Position numbers and translations under genes: made by a program | The notes under the pieces: model-generated | Database searches by the model: none | Told to the model about the DNA's origin: nothing | Seen by the model: the letters and a program-made list of their open reading frames with translations, nothing else | Assembly: GCF_002531755.2 (NCBI RefSeq) | Contig: NZ_CP034998.1 | Location: 1,364,001-1,428,000 of the forward strand | Length of the DNA stretch: 64,000 nt | Direction of reading: 5' to 3' | Source of the DNA: Rhizobium acidisoli | GTDB lineage: Bacteria > Pseudomonadota > Alphaproteobacteria > Rhizobiales > Rhizobiaceae | Shown: piece by piece, positions 1 through 8,539 of the stretch | How positions within the stretch are numbered: position 1 is the stretch's first letter | Layout of the letters: every line of letters begins with the position of its first letter

Positions 1-557
1 ACATAGGGCCAGTCGAGCGACTGGAAGAAGCCCTTCTGCCCCGGCATTTCCTCCGGCCGCACCACGGTTTCGAAGGCGACATATTTGGCGCTGCCGAGTG
101 GCTCCACCTTGTCGAGGAGCGATGCCAGCGGAAAGCCATCCCAGGGAATGACCATCGACCAGGCCTCGACGCAGCGCATGCGGTAGGTGCGCTCCTCGAT
201 CGGGAATTCCTTGATCAATGCCTCGAGGTCGAAAGTGCCAGGTTTGTTGACCATGCCGTCGACCTTGATCGTCCAGGGCAGCGGTTTGAAATCGCCGGAA
301 TTCGCCGCGGGATCGCCCTTGTCGAGGCCGAACTCATAGAAATTGTTGTAGGTCGTGACGTCCTTGATCGGCGTCGGCTTCTCGTCGACTTTGTATTTGC
401 TCTCGACGGCGGAAAGGGCGGCCGCACTCGCTGTGCCGGCGCCGTAGAGCGCCATGGCGCCGAGTGCTGCAGCCCCGAGGAATTCACGGCGGCGCAGATA
501 GAGCTGGTGCGGCGTGATTTCCGACGACGCGATCTTCGGTGGGCGATAGCTGGGCAT
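1..557 (-). CDS. msrP: MsrP, periplasmic methionine-sulfoxide reductase catalytic subunit (3' end outside window)
   Basis: Molybdopterin-dependent MsrP (YedY) repairs oxidised methionines in periplasmic proteins, with the membrane haem protein MsrQ as electron donor. I translated about 185 residues from the ATG at 557. A twin-arginine signal (RRREFLG, residues 22-28) is followed by a hydrophobic Ala/Gly stretch. The oxidoreductase Mo-binding domain follows, with the [10 protein letters not shown] segment carrying the molybdenum-ligand cysteine of the family. The gene runs off the left end, so its C-terminal third is not seen. msrQ would be expected next downstream, also outside. Two direct repeats lie just upstream of the start. 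Confidence 0.93.
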   Translation of the reverse strand, partial: MPSYRPPKIASSEITPHQLYLRRREFLGAAALGAMALYGAGTASAAALSAVESKYKVDEKPTPIKDVTTYNNFYEFGLDKGDPAANSGDFKPLPWTIKVDGMVNKPGTFDLEALIKEFPIEERTYRMRCVEAWSMVIPWDGFPLASLLDKVEPLGSAKYVAFETVVRPEEMPGQKGFFQSLDWPY

Positions 558-892
558 GTCGAAACCTCCAGGGCGGGTTTCCCGAATATAGTCTCTAAAC
601 GAACCGCCCGCATATTCGGATTAGTCTCTAAGCCTTGAATATTGCTGACGGGAAGCCAATTTTTTGTGTTCGGCTGTGATGGAATAGGCTGTAACCGAAC
701 CCCGCGCCGAACCGTATATCACCAACGGCGCTCAAGGCGCTTCTCCAGGCAGCGTACCGGATTTGGCCTTGCCGGTAGTGACAGTCCCTGCCGATTGGAT
801 TAGGACAATTCCAAACAGCAGCGTTGCCCGGCCGCAGGCTCAATGCCGCCCTGCTTCGCCTGATGATCTCCGACACGTCGAGGAAGATACCG
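558..892. other. Divergent intergenic region between msrP and ilvD
   Basis: This 335-base region separates the divergent msrP and ilvD starts and should hold both promoters. Visible signals are a twofold direct repeat near msrP and, at the right end, a GAGGAA ribosome-binding site 7 bases before the ilvD ATG. Short reading frames exist here but none has a convincing ribosome-binding site or a recognisable product. I see no leader-peptide attenuator or T-box for ilvD. Confidence 0.5.
589..631. promoter_or_regulatory. Two direct repeats TAGTCTCTAA upstream of msrP
   Basis: The 10-mer TAGTCTCTAA occurs at 589-598 and again at 622-631. In msrP orientation it reads TTAGAGACTA. The copies are 33 bp apart, about three helical turns, and begin about 30 bp upstream of the msrP ATG. 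This is a plausible tandem binding site for a regulator of msrP, possibly a redox-responsive one. No regulator gene is seen here, so the role is inference. Confidence 0.4.
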
Positions 893-2731
893 ATGCCAGC
901 CTACCGTTCCAGAACCACGACCCACGGCCGCAACATGGCAGGCGCGCGCGGCCTTTGGCGCGCCACGGGCATGAAGGATTCGGATTTCGGCAAGCCGATT
1001 ATCGCGGTGGTGAATTCTTTCACCCAGTTCGTACCCGGCCACGTGCACCTGAAGGACCTCGGCCAGCTCGTTGCCCGCGAAATCGAGGCGGCCGGCGGTG
1101 TTGCCAAGGAGTTCAACACGATCGCCGTCGACGACGGCATCGCCATGGGCCATGACGGCATGCTCTATTCGCTGCCCTCGCGCGAACTCATCGCCGACAG
1201 CGTCGAATATATGGTCAATGCCCATTGCGCCGACGCCATGGTCTGCATCTCCAACTGCGACAAGATCACCCCCGGCATGCTGATGGCGTCGCTGCGCCTC
1301 AACATACCCACAGTCTTCGTCTCGGGCGGCCCGATGGAAGCGGGCAAGGTTGTGCTGCACGGCAAGACGCATGCGCTCGATCTCGTCGATGCCATGGTCG
1401 CCGCAGCCGATGAAAAGATCAGCGACGAGGACGTTCAGACCATCGAGCGCTCGGCCTGTCCGACCTGCGGCTCCTGCTCCGGCATGTTCACCGCCAATTC
1501 GATGAACTGCCTGACCGAGGCGCTCGGCCTGTCGCTGCCCGGCAACGGCTCGACGCTTGCAACCCATGCCGACCGCAAGCGCCTCTTCGTCGAGGCCGGC
1601 CATCTGATCGTCGATCTCGCCCGCCGTTACTACGAGCAGGATGATGTCAAGGCGCTACCGCGCACCATCGCCTCCAAACAGGCCTTCGAGAATGCCATGG
1701 CGCTCGACATCGCTATGGGCGGCTCGACCAATACGGTCCTGCACATCCTTGCCGCCGCCCATGAAGGCGAAATCGATTTCACCATGGCCGATATCGACGC
1801 GCTCTCGCGCCGGGTGCCCTGCCTGTCGAAGGTCGCACCCGCCAAGAGCGATGTTCATATGGAAGACGTGCACCGCGCCGGCGGCATCATGTCGATCCTC
1901 GGAGAGCTCGACAAGGGTGGTCTCTTGAACCGCAATTGCCCGACAGTGCATGCCGAGACGCTGGGCGATGCGATCGACCGCTGGGATATCACCCGCACCA
2001 CCAGCGAAACCGTCCGCAACTTCTATCGTGCCGCACCCGGCGGCATCCCGACCCAGGTCGCCTTCAGCCAGGCGGCCCGTTGGGACGAACTCGACACCGA
2101 CCGCCAGAACGGCGTTATCCGCTCGGTCGAACATCCTTTCTCTAGGGATGGTGGCCTTGCCGTGCTCAAGGGCAATCTCGCGGTCGACGGATGCATCGTC
2201 AAGACGGCCGGCGTCGATGAATCGATCCTGAAATTTTCCGGCCCGGCCCGCGTCTTCGAAAGCCAGGATGCCTCCGTCAAGGCAATCCTCGCCAATGAGG
2301 TGAAGGCCGGCGACGTCGTCGTCATTCGCTACGAAGGCCCGAAGGGCGGCCCAGGCATGCAGGAAATGCTCTATCCGACGAGCTATCTGAAATCGAAGGG
2401 CCTCGGCAAGGCCTGCGCGCTGATCACCGACGGCCGCTTCTCCGGCGGCACCTCCGGCCTCTCGATCGGCCACGCCTCGCCGGAAGCGGCCAATGGCGGT
2501 ACGATCGGCCTGGTGCGCGAAGGCGACATGATCGACATCGACATCCCGAACCGCACGATCAGCCTGCGCGTCGACGAGGCCGAACTCGCCGCCCGCCGCG
2601 CCGATCAGGACGCCAAGGGCTGGCATCCCGCAGAAGTGCGCAAGCGCAACGTCACGACGGCACTGAAGGCTTACGCCGCCTTCGCGACGAGCGCCGATCG
2701 CGGCGCCGTGCGGGATCTGAACGCTCGCTGA
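893..2731 (+). CDS. ilvD: Dihydroxy-acid dehydratase IlvD
   Basis: Catalyses dehydration of 2,3-dihydroxy-isovalerate and 2,3-dihydroxy-3-methylvalerate, a late step of valine and isoleucine synthesis, in the cytoplasm. At 612 residues it matches the long [4Fe-4S]-type enzymes (about 616 in E. coli). The N-terminus [20 protein letters not shown] matches the family start, so I use the ATG at 893 rather than the in-frame ATG at 824. Cluster-binding cysteines are visible in SNCDKITPG (Cys122) and the [10 protein letters not shown] block. A GAGGAA ribosome-binding site lies 7 bases upstream. It appears to be transcribed alone and to end at the hairpin near 2779. Confidence 0.97.
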   Translation: MPAYRSRTTTHGRNMAGARGLWRATGMKDSDFGKPIIAVVNSFTQFVPGHVHLKDLGQLVAREIEAAGGVAKEFNTIAVDDGIAMGHDGMLYSLPSRELIADSVEYMVNAHCADAMVCISNCDKITPGMLMASLRLNIPTVFVSGGPMEAGKVVLHGKTHALDLVDAMVAAADEKISDEDVQTIERSACPTCGSCSGMFTANSMNCLTEALGLSLPGNGSTLATHADRKRLFVEAGHLIVDLARRYYEQDDVKALPRTIASKQAFENAMALDIAMGGSTNTVLHILAAAHEGEIDFTMADIDALSRRVPCLSKVAPAKSDVHMEDVHRAGGIMSILGELDKGGLLNRNCPTVHAETLGDAIDRWDITRTTSETVRNFYRAAPGGIPTQVAFSQAARWDELDTDRQNGVIRSVEHPFSRDGGLAVLKGNLAVDGCIVKTAGVDESILKFSGPARVFESQDASVKAILANEVKAGDVVVIRYEGPKGGPGMQEMLYPTSYLKSKGLGKACALITDGRFSGGTSGLSIGHASPEAANGGTIGLVREGDMIDIDIPNRTISLRVDEAELAARRADQDAKGWHPAEVRKRNVTTALKAYAAFATSADRGAVRDLNAR

Positions 2732-2738
2732 GTAGCCT

Positions 2739-2781
2739 GAGCCGACGACCTACTGATTAAAAGTCAGTTGCTCTGCCGACC
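2739..2781 (-). pseudogene. tRNA-Lys(UUU)-like fragment
   Basis: Read on the minus strand, this segment matches the middle of a tRNA-Lys. It has the 3' half of the D arm (GGCAGAGC), a perfect 5-bp anticodon stem ACTGA/TCAGT around the loop CTTTTAA with anticodon TTT, a variable loop AGGTC and the first strand of a T stem (GTCGG). The acceptor stem, D-arm 5' half and T-loop (TTCRANNC) are missing. The similarity is far too ordered for chance. It could be a remnant of recombination at a tRNA-Lys gene or a degraded duplicate. It should not give a functional tRNA. Confidence 0.65.
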
Positions 2782-2813
2782 GGTCGCTTTCAAAGCGGCC
2801 GGTTGATGTTTTT
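2779..2813 (+). terminator. Probable Rho-independent terminator of ilvD
   Basis: A 12-bp stem with one G-T pair (arms 2779-2790 and 2792-2803) is followed by TTTTT at 2809-2813. It lies downstream of ilvD and overlaps the 3' end of the convergent small gene, so it may act in both directions. Confidence 0.5.
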
Positions 2814-3143
2814 ATAGCTCTCGCCGAGCTGCTTCAGCCGCTCATCATAGGCAGCCTTGATACAGACGGCATCCGCCGCGCATTCCTGCCGCTTCTTCAG
2901 CCAGGCAGTCTGCTCGTCCTGCAATGTCCCGCGCGCGCCCATCGCCAGCAGACCGGAGAGCAGTTCGAAGGTCGTCACCATCTTCACGTCGGCATCGTTG
3001 AGCGCGCGATTGTCGCAGATCGTCTTTTCGTCCGGCTTCAATTCCTTCGCGTCGCAGTCGAAACTCGCCGCCTGTGCCATATCCGATGCGAAGATCGAAA
3101 TCGCAAAACCAAAACTCATCATCATCGCTCTTGCCGTCATCAT
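2790..3143 (-). CDS. Small exported LprI/DUF1311-like protein
   Basis: A 117-residue protein with an N-terminal signal peptide (hydrophobic to about residue 25, ...MAQAASF) and a short mature domain. The mature part has cysteines in FDCDAKELKPDEKTICDN, then a helical part ending AADAVCIKAAYDERLKQL. The cysteine spacing and the xxDEKxIC and W-x-x-x-R-x-x-C patterns resemble the lysozyme-inhibitor LprI / DUF1311 family, small periplasmic proteins often of unknown role. The start has two adjacent ATGs (3143 and 3140) behind an AGGA repeat; either may be used. It is 21 bases downstream of the YkvA-like gene on the same strand, probably co-transcribed. Family call from motif pattern only. Confidence 0.7.
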   Translation of the reverse strand: MMTARAMMMSFGFAISIFASDMAQAASFDCDAKELKPDEKTICDNRALNDADVKMVTTFELLSGLLAMGARGTLQDEQTAWLKKRQECAADAVCIKAAYDERLKQLGESYKNINRPL

Positions 3144-3164
3144 TCCTGTTCCTGTTGCTGCCGG

Positions 3165-3545
3165 TCAAACCAGTTTGCGCAATGCCAGAGCCAGGAAGAT
3201 GATGCAGGCAAGCCAGACGGCAAGGATGAAGATCAATCCGGCCCGGCCGGAAGGGCGCTCGATGCATCTTGCCGCCTCGGCGCGAAGCTCGCTCATCACC
3301 TCGGCCGGGATAAGCCGCGTCGCCAGCAGAATGCCGAGCGGCACGATGAGGAGATCGTCGAGATAGCCGAGTACGGGAATGAAATCGGGGATGAGATCGA
3401 CGGGCGACAGCGCATAGGCCGCAACGGCGCCGGCCACCGCTTTCGCAGGCCAAGGCACGCGCGGATCCCGCGCGGCAAGCCATAGGGCGACGATGTCACG
3501 CTTCAGTGACTTCGCCCAGATTTTAGCTTTTGATATCAGTTGCAT
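3165..3545 (-). CDS. YkvA/DUF1232 family membrane protein
   Basis: A protein of about 126 residues of the DUF1232 (YkvA) family. The diagnostic core is the YALSPVDLIPDFIPVLGYLDD stretch, followed by a hydrophobic segment and a C-terminal transmembrane helix (residues about 103-122). Function is not established for the family. I start at the ATG at 3545 because AGGAA lies 8 bases upstream; a TTG two codons earlier is possible. It probably forms a two-gene unit with the downstream LprI-like gene. Confidence 0.82.
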   Translation of the reverse strand: MQLISKAKIWAKSLKRDIVALWLAARDPRVPWPAKAVAGAVAAYALSPVDLIPDFIPVLGYLDDLLIVPLGILLATRLIPAEVMSELRAEAARCIERPSGRAGLIFILAVWLACIIFLALALRKLV

Positions 3546-3717
3546 GGCCAAATTTCCTGAATCGAATTCGCAAAGGCTTCAAGCGCAGTCTCGTGGGGTC
3601 GTCTCTGCCTTATTCTTCCATGCTTCCGCCCTCTTTTCTTTCTAGCGTCGGGCCGCAGAACAGGATGATTTTAGGCCGGTTCGGCTTAAAATCTGAATCC
3701 TGTTCGCAACTAAATAG

Positions 3718-3771
3718 TTAGAGCATGATGTCGTCCGAAAACCGCTCACACTTTTCGGCATCATGCTCTAA
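3718..3771. repeat. Rhizobial palindromic intergenic repeat
   Basis: Perfect 13-bp inverted arms (3718-3730 and 3759-3771) enclose an imperfect inner dyad. I recognise the sequence type (GAGCATGATG...CATCATGCTC with an inner CCGAAAA/TTTTCGG pair) as a dispersed intergenic palindrome common in Rhizobium and relatives. It lies just upstream of degP. Transcribed, it would fold into a long hairpin. It is unlikely to be gene-specific. Confidence 0.8.
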
Positions 3772-3804
3772 ACGTTGCTCAAGAGGATTCAAAAAGGGAT
3801 AATC

Positions 3805-5208
3805 ATGCAAGGCCTGTTCAAACACGCCTCCGTTTCGCTGCTCGCTCTGACGCTGCTTCTGCCGGCTGCCGCTTACGCGCAGACGGCAAAGACGGTGCCC
3901 GAGAGCCAGATGCAGATGCAGCTCTCCTTCGCGCCGCTCGTCAAGCAGACATCCGGCGCCGTCGTCAATGTCTATGCGGAAAAGACAGTCCAGCGGCAGT
4001 CGCCCTTTGCCGGCGATCCCTTCTTCGAGCAGTTTTTCGGCCAGCAGATGCCGAATCGCTCGGAAAAGCAGTCCTCGCTCGGTTCCGGCGTCATCGTCGA
4101 GGCGAACGGCACTGTCGTGACCAACAATCATGTCGTCGAAGGCGCCGACGATATCAAGGTTGCGCTGCCGGATGGACGCGAGTTCCCCTGCAAGGTGGTG
4201 CTGCGCGACGACCGTGTCGATCTTGCCGTGCTGAAGATCGACACCAAGGAAAGTTTCCCGACATTGCCGATCGGCAATTCCGATGCCGTCGAGGTCGGTG
4301 ATCTCGTGCTGGCGATCGGCAACCCCTTCGGCGTCGGCCAGACGGTGACGAGCGGCATCGTCTCCGCGCTTGCCCGCAACCAGGTGGTCAGGAACGAGTT
4401 CGGCTTCTTCATCCAGACCGACGCCTCGATCAATCCCGGCAATTCCGGCGGCGCCCTGATGAACATGAAGGGCGAACTGATCGGCATCAATACGGCGATC
4501 TTCTCGCGCGGCGGCGGCTCGAACGGTATCGGCTTTGCCATCCCCGCCAATCTGGTCAAGGTCTTCCTCGCCTCGGCCGATGCCGGCGTCAAATCCTTCG
4601 AGCGGCCCTATGTCGGCGCGAGTTTCGATGCGGTGACCTCGGAAGTCGCCGAAGCGCTTGGACTGAACAAGGCGCGCGGCGCGCTGGTCGTCAAGGTTTC
4701 GGAAGGCGGCCCGGCCGCCAAGGCCGGGCTGAAGGCCGGTGAAATCGTCACCGCTGTCGACGGTATTTCGGTCGAGCATCCGGATGCGCTGCTTTACCGG
4801 CTGACGACGGCCGGTCTCGGAAAGTCCGTCAAGCTCACGGTCGTCGAGAACGGCCGCGAGGAGCAGCTGCCGCTGACGCTCGATCGCGCCCCGGAAACCT
4901 CGCCGCGCGACCAGCGCACCATCGGCGGGCGTACCCCCTTCAGCGGTGCTGTCGTCGAGAACCTTTCGCCGCGGGTCGCCGACGAGCTGCGCATGCCGCC
5001 GGAATCGGCAGGCGTCGTCGTATCCGAGGTGAAGGAGGATTCGCCTGCCGCCCGTCTCGGTTTCGAGCCGAAGGATATCATCGTCTCGATCAACGGCACC
5101 GACGTGAAGTCGACCAGCGAGCTGTCCCAAATCGCCGATAGCGACCCCGGCCTCTGGCGGGTGGAGATCGAGCGCGACGGCCAGCGCATCCGGCAGTTCT
5201 TCCGATGA
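3805..5208 (+). CDS. degP: DegP/MucD-type periplasmic serine protease (Do family)
   Basis: HtrA-family protease and chaperone that degrades misfolded envelope proteins in the periplasm. The 467-residue product has a signal peptide ending near AAAYAQ (residue 26), a trypsin-like domain with the triad His109 (VTNNHV), Asp139 (DRVDLAV) and Ser214 (GNSGGA), and two PDZ domains (about 255-350 and 375-465). I use the ATG at 3805, preceded by AAAGGGA, rather than an upstream TTG at 3775. The stop overlaps the rarA start by four bases (ATGA), so the two are probably co-transcribed. The exact paralogue (DegP, DegQ or MucD) cannot be fixed here. Confidence 0.92.
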   Translation: MQGLFKHASVSLLALTLLLPAAAYAQTAKTVPESQMQMQLSFAPLVKQTSGAVVNVYAEKTVQRQSPFAGDPFFEQFFGQQMPNRSEKQSSLGSGVIVEANGTVVTNNHVVEGADDIKVALPDGREFPCKVVLRDDRVDLAVLKIDTKESFPTLPIGNSDAVEVGDLVLAIGNPFGVGQTVTSGIVSALARNQVVRNEFGFFIQTDASINPGNSGGALMNMKGELIGINTAIFSRGGGSNGIGFAIPANLVKVFLASADAGVKSFERPYVGASFDAVTSEVAEALGLNKARGALVVKVSEGGPAAKAGLKAGEIVTAVDGISVEHPDALLYRLTTAGLGKSVKLTVVENGREEQLPLTLDRAPETSPRDQRTIGGRTPFSGAVVENLSPRVADELRMPPESAGVVVSEVKEDSPAARLGFEPKDIIVSINGTDVKSTSELSQIADSDPGLWRVEIERDGQRIRQFFR

Positions 5209-6521
5209 GCAATGACCTCTTCGCGCCGCGCGTTCCGGAGGAGGTTGCCGCCAGGCGGCCGCTTGCCGACCGGCTGCGGCCGAAGACGCTTGCCGATGTT
5301 ACCGGTCAGGAACATCTGACCGGTGAAGACGGCGTGCTGAAAAGGATGATCGAAAGCGGTTCGCTCGGCTCGATGATCTTCTGGGGCCCGCCCGGCACCG
5401 GCAAGACGACGGTGGCGCGGTTGCTGTCGGGTGAGGCGGGGCTGGCTTTCGAGCAGATTTCAGCGATCTTTTCCGGTGTCGCCGATCTGAAGAAGGTGTT
5501 CGAAACGGCCCGCCTGCGCCGCATGGACGGCCGTCAGACACTGCTCTTCGTCGACGAGATCCACCGTTTCAACCGCGCCCAGCAAGACAGTTTCCTGCCT
5601 GTTATGGAGGACGGCACCGTCATTCTCGTCGGCGCCACCACCGAAAACCCGTCCTTCGAGCTCAATGCCGCTCTGCTGTCGCGCGCCCGGGTGCTGACCT
5701 TCAAGTCGCATGACGAGGAGAGCCTGGAGGAATTGCTGAAGCGCGCCGAGGCGATCGAGCAGAAGCCGCTGCCGTTGACCGAGGAAGCGCGTCTCAGCCT
5801 GATCCGCATGGCCGACGGCGATGGCCGTGCGGTGCTGACGCTTGCCGAAGAGGTGTGGCGGGCCGCGCGCGAGGGCGAGAGCTTCGACACCGAAGGCCTG
5901 ACGCGGATCGTCCAGCGCCGCGCTCCCGTCTATGACAAGGCGCAGGACGGTCATTACAATCTGATCTCGGCGCTGCACAAATCCGTGCGCGGCTCGGATC
6001 CCGATGCCGCGCTCTATTATCTCGCCCGCATGTTCGATGCCGGCGAGGATCCGCTTTATCTCGGCCGGCGGCTGGTGCGCATGGCGGTGGAGGATATCGG
6101 CCTTGCCGATCCGCAGGCGCTGGTGATCTGCAACGTCGCCAAGGATGCTTATGAGTATCTCGGCTCTCCGGAAGGCGAACTGGCGTTGGCGCAGGCCTGC
6201 GTCTATCTCGCCACCGCGCCGAAATCGAATGCCGTCTACACCGCCTTCAAGGCCGCTAGTCAGGCCGCCAAGCAGAACGGCTCGCTGCTGCCGCCGAAGC
6301 ATATCCTCAATGCGCCGACCAAGCTGATGAAGGGCGAAGGCTACGGCGAGGGCTACCGCTACGATCACGATGAACCGGACGCCTTTTCCGGCCAGGATTA
6401 TTTCCCGGAGAAGATGGGCCGCCAGACCTTCTACGATCCGCCGGAGCGCGGCTTCGAGCGTGATATCCGCAAGCGGCTGGAATGGTGGGAAAAACTTCGT
6501 CGGGAGCGCAATCCGCGCTGA
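5205..6521 (+). CDS. rarA: Replication-associated recombination protein A (RarA/MgsA ATPase)
   Basis: AAA+ ATPase of the RarA/MgsA/WRNIP1 family that acts at stalled replication forks with SSB. The 438-residue length is normal. Walker A is GPPGTGKTT (residues 61-69) and Walker B is LLFVDEIH (113-120). Sensor 1 lies in ILVGATTENPSFELN and the C-terminal tetramerisation part ends in the usual KRLEWWEKLRRER pattern. It starts inside the degP stop. Pairing of degP with rarA is common in Rhizobiales. Confidence 0.95.
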   Translation: MSNDLFAPRVPEEVAARRPLADRLRPKTLADVTGQEHLTGEDGVLKRMIESGSLGSMIFWGPPGTGKTTVARLLSGEAGLAFEQISAIFSGVADLKKVFETARLRRMDGRQTLLFVDEIHRFNRAQQDSFLPVMEDGTVILVGATTENPSFELNAALLSRARVLTFKSHDEESLEELLKRAEAIEQKPLPLTEEARLSLIRMADGDGRAVLTLAEEVWRAAREGESFDTEGLTRIVQRRAPVYDKAQDGHYNLISALHKSVRGSDPDAALYYLARMFDAGEDPLYLGRRLVRMAVEDIGLADPQALVICNVAKDAYEYLGSPEGELALAQACVYLATAPKSNAVYTAFKAASQAAKQNGSLLPPKHILNAPTKLMKGEGYGEGYRYDHDEPDAFSGQDYFPEKMGRQTFYDPPERGFERDIRKRLEWWEKLRRERNPR

Positions 6522-6525
6522 ACCT

Positions 6526-6837
6526 TCAAGACGCGCGCGGCGCCTTCTGATTTGGCGGCGCGGCGATCACCTTGACGGACGATTCCGCCAGCCCGTGATG
6601 GCCTTCCATATCGACGACGATATGCCAGTGGCCGCTTTCCGGAACGGCGATCTTGATCGGCGATTTGCGCGCGACGCCGCCGATATATTTGAAATCGAGA
6701 ACCTCGGTGAACCGCTGGAAATTCGGCGCCGTCATCAGCCGAACGTTGTTTACCGCATTCAACGACACCTCGACGATCGTTCCGGCGCGTTGTTCCTTGA
6801 GATCGTAATGGGTAAAGCGGAAATTCGGTTTCGGCAT
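6526..6837 (-). CDS. DUF1883 domain protein
   Basis: A 103-residue protein with no signal peptide that appears to be a single DUF1883 domain. It has the starting pattern FRFTHYDLKEQRAG, the VRLMTAPNFQRF segment and SGHWHIVVDMEGH near the C-terminus. In other bacteria this domain is sometimes fused to TIR domains, but its activity is unknown. It is convergent with rarA with only a few bases between. ATG at 6837 fits the family start. Confidence 0.75.
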   Translation of the reverse strand: MPKPNFRFTHYDLKEQRAGTIVEVSLNAVNNVRLMTAPNFQRFTEVLDFKYIGGVARKSPIKIAVPESGHWHIVVDMEGHHGLAESSVKVIAAPPNQKAPRAS

Positions 6838-6978
6838 CGGTCGCGTTGTGTCTGAAGTCTCTGCGACTGGATTCTACCAGCGTGCCGGTTAAGGAAAGGT
6901 TGGAATCAGCCAATAGAGTGCCGCGCGTCCACCACGAACGCTCTATGACTCTAATTACGCGCTGAGCTCATGTCGTCG

Positions 6979-7008
6979 TGCTCCCGCCACGGGAAAGGGG
7001 CGGGAGCA
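6979..7008. terminator. Perfect 10-bp GC-rich inverted repeat
   Basis: TGCTCCCGCC (6979-6988) and GGCGGGAGCA (6999-7008) form a perfect stem with a 10-base loop, immediately 3' of the minus-strand gene ending at 7019. No U-run follows on either strand, so it is either a weak terminator or an mRNA 3'-end stabiliser. Confidence 0.45.
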
Positions 7009-7018
7009 TAGGCAGGGT

Positions 7019-7285
7019 TTAGTGGATATTCGCATTGCTGCGGGCAAAGGGCGTGAATTCAAGTATCATGCCTCCGGCCGCTCTGCAGATATCCGCGGAG
7101 GTGCAGTTGCATTCGCCGGCGGCGAAATGAAGGGCCGCCTCCTCATTGATGAAGAGCCCGCCGACAAGGCCGTCGCGATCGTGGACAATCCAGCGACCGC
7201 TTCTGTCGCGGCCGACGGTGAAGCGGGTGGAAGGCGAGGAGAGGCTGGCCGGAAGGCTGCGACGTTGCTGTGCGTTTGCCATCAT
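7019..7285 (-). CDS. Small hypothetical protein, 88 residues
   Basis: I do not recognise a family. The protein has a polar N-terminus, then the sequence FTVGRDRSGRWIVHDRDGLV, which looks like a compact beta-rich fold, and a C-terminal part with CNCTSADIC (three cysteines). No signal peptide or membrane segment. Two ATGs (7285, 7282) are possible. It sits 23 bases downstream of the small membrane gene starting at 7491, on the same strand, so they may be one transcript. A rhizobial hypothetical protein is the best description. Confidence 0.6.
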   Translation of the reverse strand: MMANAQQRRSLPASLSSPSTRFTVGRDRSGRWIVHDRDGLVGGLFINEEAALHFAAGECNCTSADICRAAGGMILEFTPFARSNANIH

Positions 7286-7308
7286 GATGATCCTTCTGTT
7301 CCGATGCT

Positions 7309-7491
7309 TCAGCGGGAGATGAGGTTGAAGGTCATCTGCACAAATCCGGCAAAAGCCATAGTCACCGCAAGCCAGGGCGCAATGGCGGCAAGGCCGGAGA
7401 GAATCTGATGGGAGGGATCGGCGGTGAGTATTCTGATGTGGTTACGTTTCAGCGGGGCGATTTCGGCACTCGGTTTAGTCAGGCGTGACAT
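7309..7491 (-). CDS. Small single-pass membrane protein, 60 residues
   Basis: A short protein starting MSRLTKPSAEIAPLKRN, with one hydrophobic segment in residues about 32-57 (SGLAAIAPWLAVTMAFAGFV). AAAGGAC lies about 7 bases before the ATG at 7491; a longer in-frame start at 7515 lacks such support. No family recognised. Its neighbour downstream is the 88-residue protein. Confidence 0.5.
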   Translation of the reverse strand: MSRLTKPSAEIAPLKRNHIRILTADPSHQILSGLAAIAPWLAVTMAFAGFVQMTFNLISR

Positions 7492-7611
7492 CGGTTTGTC
7501 CTTTCGAAGTCTCACACAACCGCTGCTAGATGGTGCGGCGGCGTCACCTTTAAAAAATAATCCGGGACGGATAGGGTTTCCATTTGGTATGTGTAGAGAA
7601 ACATAAAAATA

Positions 7612-8532
7612 TCATATGGATAGCGCCATTGTCCCGCCGCGTTCGTCAAGGAAAGGTGCAAGCGCCTTGCCGATTGCAAAACGTCTCTCAGGCTCGGCGG
7701 TGACAAGCGGAAGGCGAAGTACGACTTCAAGCCCGCGGAGCAGTTGCAGCGCATGCTTAATGCCGGCCGGATCGCCCTCCGGCCCGAACTCGGCAATGAG
7801 CGGCAGTAGCCGATCTTGCAGCGAAAGCGCTGCCGAAAGGTTTCCGGCCCGCGCCGCCCGGTACATCGAGGTGAAGAGCCGCGGCAGCACGTTGGCTCCC
7901 GGCGAGATCACGCCGTCGCCGCCGGCGATGGTAAAGGCGAGCGCAGAAGGATCATGTCTGGAAAAGAAGCGGAAGCGCTGCCGCAGGAACGGCGAGAGGC
8001 CGGCGAATCGGGCGATGTCGCCCGTGGCGTCGGTAATCCCAAGAATCCCAGGGTTGGCAGCCAATTGGCCGAGCGTTTCCGTTGAAAGGTCGCTCGCCGT
8101 CTGCGCCGGCGCATTGTCGACGATAACAGGCAGTCCGCTTGCGGCCACCACCTGCTCGAAGTGGTGAATGATGCCCTTCTGCCCGGGTTTGGAATAATAA
8201 GGCACGGTGATGAGTGCGGCAGCGGCACCGAGCGCTTCGGCCTCTCGCGTCAGCGCGATCGTCCTTTCGGTACAGTTGGTGCCGGTGGCGGCGATGATGG
8301 GCACGCGGCCGGCAGCAGAGCGGATGGCGAGATCAATCACCTCGGCGCGCTCCCGCGGCGTAAGCGTGGGGCCTTCTCCTGTAACAGAGCAAACCGCAAG
8401 CCCGTTGACGCCGCTGAGGACCTGCCATTCCGCAAGCGCCTGAAGCGCCGGCCTGTCGAGCCTGCCATGGCGAAACGGCGCGACGAGGGCGGTGATCGCG
8501 CCAGCAAGGCGTGGCATTCTGGCCGTCTCCAT
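7612..8532 (-). CDS. DapA-superfamily protein lacking the Schiff-base lysine
   Basis: A 306-residue class I aldolase-fold protein of the dihydrodipicolinate synthase/N-acetylneuraminate lyase superfamily. Seen features are the GEGPTLTPRERAEV region (family motif around the GTTGE loop), the active-site tyrosine context VPYYSKPGQKG, and the C-terminal helices. The segment that normally reads GIKEATG or GVKDATG reads GITDATG: codon ACC at 8034-8032 puts Thr167 where the catalytic lysine belongs. It is therefore probably not a normal pyruvate-dependent aldolase and certainly not the housekeeping DapA. I use ATG 8532 (GAGG five bases upstream); a GTG at 8574 would overlap the preceding small gene. 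Confidence 0.8.
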   Translation of the reverse strand: METARMPRLAGAITALVAPFRHGRLDRPALQALAEWQVLSGVNGLAVCSVTGEGPTLTPRERAEVIDLAIRSAAGRVPIIAATGTNCTERTIALTREAEALGAAAALITVPYYSKPGQKGIIHHFEQVVAASGLPVIVDNAPAQTASDLSTETLGQLAANPGILGITDATGDIARFAGLSPFLRQRFRFFSRHDPSALAFTIAGGDGVISPGANVLPRLFTSMYRAARAGNLSAALSLQDRLLPLIAEFGPEGDPAGIKHALQLLRGLEVVLRLPLVTAEPERRFAIGKALAPFLDERGGTMALSI

Positions 8533-8539
8533 GGCGGCC

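Noticed and set aside
628..876. Minus-strand frame of 82 codons between msrP and ilvD
   Set aside because: No ribosome-binding site, no family, and located in a promoter region.
3718..5130. Minus-strand open frame of 470 codons opposite degP
   Set aside because: Shadow of the degP codon bias; no domain, no ribosome-binding site.
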